A model generated the notes under the pieces. That model was not told the origin of the DNA and made no database searches. It worked only from the letters and a program-made list of their open reading frames with translations. From JARBUG01 sp035628915 (lineage in GTDB: Bacteria; Bacillota; Sulfobacillia; Symbiobacteriales; Symbiobacteriaceae): DNA of 64,000 nt. The translations under genes and the position numbers were made by a program. The stretch is from NCBI GenBank assembly GCA_035628915.1, contig DASPIW010000033.1, positions 62,001-126,000 of the forward strand, read 5' to 3'. Below, piece by piece: positions 61,108 to 64,000 of this stretch; positions within the stretch are counted from its first letter, which is position 1; each line of letters starts with the position of its first letter.

Positions 61108-61205
61108 GCAGACACCTCCCCCCGAACGGAGCGCGAATTCCTTATTCTGTAATACGGATAAGTTCGGTTTGGGTTCGCGGCCCGCGGCGCGAAAAGATTC
61201 AAAAG

Positions 61206-61225
61206 GCCGGGAGCCCAGCCCGGCC
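61206..61225 (-). terminator. Terminator of the gene at 61226
   Basis: AGGCCGGG/CCCGGCCT stem followed on the minus strand by TTTTGAATCTTTTC, directly after the stop codon. Confidence 0.8.
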
Positions 61226-62242
61226 TCACTTTTTCTTTGCCTTCAGTCCCGGCAGGTCCAGCAATGCCGCCGTGGGATCAGCGCTATAAATGCGCCCGAA
61301 CGGATTGAGCGTCCCGTCGGCATGCGCGGCAACATACCACTCCTGCCCCCAGACCGAATCGATGATGTCCCAGTGCTGTTCCTTGCGCTGCAGCAAATCG
61401 TCCACCGAAAAGGACCGGTCAGTGGGCACGGCAAGGACCAGCGGGTCACTGCGGTACCAGAGCGGTACACTCCGAGTGAGCCAGGCGTCCTGCGTACGGA
61501 TGCGCAGGGAGAAGCTGGTCCCCTGCGCCTTGATCGACCAGGTATTCCGGCGATCGACCTTGTGGGTCTGGACCTTGTAACCCCTCACCCCGAGCGCACC
61601 GTAAATGCGGCTGGTCGGGTGCCCGTTGATCGTCACCTTGCACAGGTCGGATTCGCCGAAGATGGCCTGACGGAAGCGATACATGGGGCGGTAAAGGAGA
61701 ACGTCCTCCTGGCCGTCTTCCACCAAGAATGCACAGGGGCGCGCCCAGTAGTCGAAGTACACGTCCATGATGCATTCGTTGTCTTCCGTGAAACTGACGC
61801 CGCTTAGCTTGCAGTCTTCCAGCGGAATCAACGGGTGCGAGTTCATTTCCGGTAAAGTCTTGGGGCGGGGACGAAAAATGCTGGTGACACCCACAGATTC
61901 CAGGGCCGCCCACGGATGCGAGTCCTCCGCGTCGGCTGAAGCCAGCAAACGGCCATAGCCATCCTGGATATCGCCGCCCTGGCACCGGGCAAGGCGGACC
62001 GCCAGTTCTTCCGAAACAATCATCGACCAGAGGTCGGGCTCGGGGGTGAAAATGCAGTAATCATCGCCGACCTCGGCCTCAAGCATCGGGCCGTAGCTGG
62101 TCTCCAGCGCCTGCCCAAGTCCGTCAGTTTCAAGCAGGTAGGTCAGAAACGTCTCCACGTCTTCCAGAGGAGCATTCTTCCCCCACCGCACCACCAATTG
62201 GTCCGGAACCAGGGCGTCAACCGTAGCAGGTACCACCGGCAT
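61226..62242 (-). CDS. Unknown cytoplasmic protein
   Basis: A 338-residue acidic protein without signal peptide or membrane helix. It has many Trp and aromatic residues and mixed alpha/beta character; no motif is recognised. The start ATG 62242 is chosen because GGAGGAGGG lies about eight bases upstream; ATG 62266 lacks such a site. The C-terminus is basic (GLKAKKK). It lies between pyrG and the pseudokinase-like gene, with a terminator on each side, so it is probably a single-gene unit. Confidence 0.75.
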   Translation of the reverse strand: MPVVPATVDALVPDQLVVRWGKNAPLEDVETFLTYLLETDGLGQALETSYGPMLEAEVGDDYCIFTPEPDLWSMIVSEELAVRLARCQGGDIQDGYGRLLASADAEDSHPWAALESVGVTSIFRPRPKTLPEMNSHPLIPLEDCKLSGVSFTEDNECIMDVYFDYWARPCAFLVEDGQEDVLLYRPMYRFRQAIFGESDLCKVTINGHPTSRIYGALGVRGYKVQTHKVDRRNTWSIKAQGTSFSLRIRTQDAWLTRSVPLWYRSDPLVLAVPTDRSFSVDDLLQRKEQHWDIIDSVWGQEWYVAAHADGTLNPFGRIYSADPTAALLDLPGLKAKKK

Positions 62243-62305
62243 GGCTTCGCCCTCCTCCGTCGCCATCAGGCTGTTTGCTTAGTATATGGCGAAGAGGTGC
62301 AAAAG

Positions 62306-62335
62306 GCCCGGGGCGCCTGTCCGCCCCGGGCCGTC
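62306..62335 (-). terminator. Terminator of pyrG
   Basis: GGCCCGGGGCG/CGCCCCGGGCC-type stem of about 10 bp followed on the minus strand by TTTTGCACC, just after the pyrG stop codon. Confidence 0.82.
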
Positions 62336-62345
62336 ACGTGTGCAG

Positions 62346-63977
62346 TTACCGGTGGGTCCGGACTTCCCGCCGCTCAATGGCCGCCTTCACAAAGTCGCGG
62401 AAGAGCGGGTGCGGGCGGTTCGGCCGGCTCTTGAACTCAGGATGATACTGAACGCCAACGAACCACGGATGGTTCTCCAGCTCCACCACTTCGACCAGGT
62501 TGCCTTCCCGCCAGATGCCGACCATTTTCAGTCCGACGGATTTGAGCCGGTCGACGTAGGCGTTGTTGACTTCCCAGCGATGGCGGTGCCGCTCGTAAAT
62601 GACATCCTGGCCGTAGGCCTGGTGGGCCTTCGACCCGGTCTCCAGGTGGCAGGGATAAGCCCCCAGCCGCATGGTGCCGCCCAGGTTCGTAATCTCCTTC
62701 TGCGCGGCCATCAGGTCGATGACGGGTTCCTTGCAGTCCGGAATAAACTCCGTCGAGTTGGCCTTGTGGATACCCAGGAGGTTACGGCTGATCTCAATCA
62801 CGGCAGATTGCATACCCATACAGATGCCGTAGAACGGAATCAGCTGTTCCCGGGCATACCGGATGGCATTGATTTTGCCTTCGATGCCGCGGTAGCCGAA
62901 GCCGCCGGGTACGAGAATGCCGTCCATTTGCGACAGGTACTTCTCCAGGTTCTCTTCGGCCTCGCCGTTCTCGAGCTTTTCGCTGTCGATCCAGTGCAAG
63001 CGAACGCGGGCGTCGTTATGGATGCCGGCGTGGTTCAGCGCCTCCACCACGCTCAGGTAGGCATCCTCAAGGGCTACGTACTTGCCGACGATCGCGATGT
63101 CGCAGACCTTTTTCGGATTCAGTGCGTAGTTGACGAGCGCATTCCACTCTTCCAGGTCCGGGGTGCGATCCTGCAAGCCCAGCCGCTGGCACACGATATG
63201 CGCCATCCCTTCCTCTTCAAGGACCAGCGGCACCTTGTAGAGGCTATCCAGGTCGATGTTGGGGATAACGGCGTTGGGCGCCACGTCGCAGAAGAGGGCG
63301 ATTTTCTCCCGCAGGTCCTTGGGGATCTCCCGCTCGGACCGGCACACGATGATATCAGGCTGAATGCCGATGCCACGAAGCTCGCGCACGCTGTGCTGCG
63401 TCGGCTTGGTCTTCATTTCGCCCGACGCATCAATATACGGCACCAGCGTGACGTGGATGTACAGAACATCATCCCGGTGCGGCACTTCGTGGCGGAACTG
63501 GCGAATGGCCTCCAGGAAGGGCAGGCTTTCAATATCGCCGACCGTACCGCCAACTTCGATCAGCACCACATCGGCCTGCTGATCTTCAGCCACCCGGTTG
63601 ATGTTGGTCTTGATCTCGTTCGTGATATGCGGGATGACCTGCACAGTGCCGCCCAGATAATCGCCGCGGCGCTCTTTAGCAATGACGCTGGAATAGACCT
63701 TGCCCGTGGTTACGTTGTTGCCTTTGCTAAGGCTAACATCCATAAACCGTTCGTAATGGCCCAAGTCCAGGTCACATTCGGCGCCGTCGTCGGTGACAAA
63801 GACCTCACCATGCTGGATCGGGTTCATGGTTCCGGGGTCCACATTAATGTAAGGGTCAAATTTAAGGGCGGTGACCCTATAGCCGCGACTCTTAATGAGC
63901 CGGCCGAGGGACGCCGCCGTTATTCCCTTACCAAGCCCGGAGACTACGCCACCGGTGATGAAGATGAACTTGGCCAT
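62346..63977 (-). CDS. pyrG: CTP synthase
   Basis: A 543-residue enzyme making CTP from UTP, ATP and glutamine. The synthetase domain has FITGGVVSGLGKGITAASLG (P-loop), YINVDPGTMNP and EVGGTVGDIES. The C-terminal glutaminase domain has the nucleophile Cys in YGICMGMQ and the His/Glu of the triad in GVQYHPEF. The start ATG 63977 is complete, with GAGGGGC upstream just inside the right edge. The neighbourhood with spo0F is as in B. subtilis, although here a long surface-gene region separates them. Any leader or attenuation site lies outside the window. Confidence 0.98.
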   Translation of the reverse strand: MAKFIFITGGVVSGLGKGITAASLGRLIKSRGYRVTALKFDPYINVDPGTMNPIQHGEVFVTDDGAECDLDLGHYERFMDVSLSKGNNVTTGKVYSSVIAKERRGDYLGGTVQVIPHITNEIKTNINRVAEDQQADVVLIEVGGTVGDIESLPFLEAIRQFRHEVPHRDDVLYIHVTLVPYIDASGEMKTKPTQHSVRELRGIGIQPDIIVCRSEREIPKDLREKIALFCDVAPNAVIPNIDLDSLYKVPLVLEEEGMAHIVCQRLGLQDRTPDLEEWNALVNYALNPKKVCDIAIVGKYVALEDAYLSVVEALNHAGIHNDARVRLHWIDSEKLENGEAEENLEKYLSQMDGILVPGGFGYRGIEGKINAIRYAREQLIPFYGICMGMQSAVIEISRNLLGIHKANSTEFIPDCKEPVIDLMAAQKEITNLGGTMRLGAYPCHLETGSKAHQAYGQDVIYERHRHRWEVNNAYVDRLKSVGLKMVGIWREGNLVEVVELENHPWFVGVQYHPEFKSRPNRPHPLFRDFVKAAIERREVRTHR

Positions 63978-64000
63978 AAAACGTGCCCCTCCTCGGGTTG

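Noticed and set aside
1..64000. CRISPR arrays, tRNA and rRNA genes, prophage genes
   Set aside because: No regularly spaced repeats, cloverleaf sequences, rRNA segments or phage structural genes were recognised on either strand.

Overview
The window is about 64 kb of G+C-rich DNA (roughly 58-60 % by eye) from a spore-forming, S-layer-bearing Firmicute. A Symbiobacterium-like or related high-GC clostridial lineage would fit, but that is inference. The signs are the order pyrG ... spo0F ... tal ... glpX ... rpmE ... yqhQ-prfA-prmC ... ywlC-ywlE ... rpiB ... upp ... tagO/wecB ... atp operon, which follows the Bacillus subtilis chromosome; strong AGGAGG-type ribosome binding sites, often with GTG or TTG starts; a Spo0F homologue; and many SLH-domain proteins. 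Compared with B. subtilis, the usual fba, murA, rho and glyA are missing from this stretch, while lysine-fermentation and cell-surface genes have been added.

Layout. 1-2.9 kb: start of a YwmB-like exported protein, divergent from a MoxR-type AAA ATPase/VWA pair. 2.9-10.1 kb: complete atp operon on the minus strand (atpZ, atpI, then B-E-F-H-A-G-D-C). 10.3-16.8 kb: minus-strand housekeeping genes for envelope precursors (wecB, tagO), nucleotides (MazG-like, dCMP deaminase, upp), rpiB, the arginine phosphatase YwlE and the tRNA t6A enzyme YwlC. 17.0-17.3 kb: a cyclic-di-GMP-I riboswitch on the plus strand with its own promoter and terminator but no downstream gene. 17.2-20.5 kb: prmC, prfA, yqhQ, rpmE. 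20.7-28.6 kb: a penicillin-acylase-like protein, a LysM/M23 peptidase, glpX, tal, a zinc-ribbon protein, the lysine-fermentation pair kce/kal and spo0F.

28.6-55.7 kb is a cell-surface region: a large subtilisin-like protease with an SLH partner; a four-gene plus-strand cassette (polysaccharide deacetylase, CelD-type and GNAT acyltransferases, metallophosphoesterase); a CtpA/B-type protease; a TPR lipoprotein; an SLH beta-propeller protein; and three large S-layer paralogues. Two are in tandem on the plus strand and the third is convergent to them, with an IS1182-type transposase between, bracketed by two similar hairpins. 56.3-64 kb: NYN nuclease-like protein, YwgA, the HD phosphohydrolase YwfO, a membrane pseudokinase-like protein, an unknown protein and pyrG, all on the minus strand.

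Most worth a second look: the orphan c-di-GMP riboswitch that reads into prmC antisense; a gene-free convergent intergenic region with a perfect Spo0A box and two abutting DnaA boxes; a penicillin-acylase-like protein with Ala where the nucleophilic Ser should be; a triplicated module ending in a GW motif in two of the S-layer proteins; and the pseudokinase-like membrane protein. No CRISPR array, tRNA or rRNA gene was seen.
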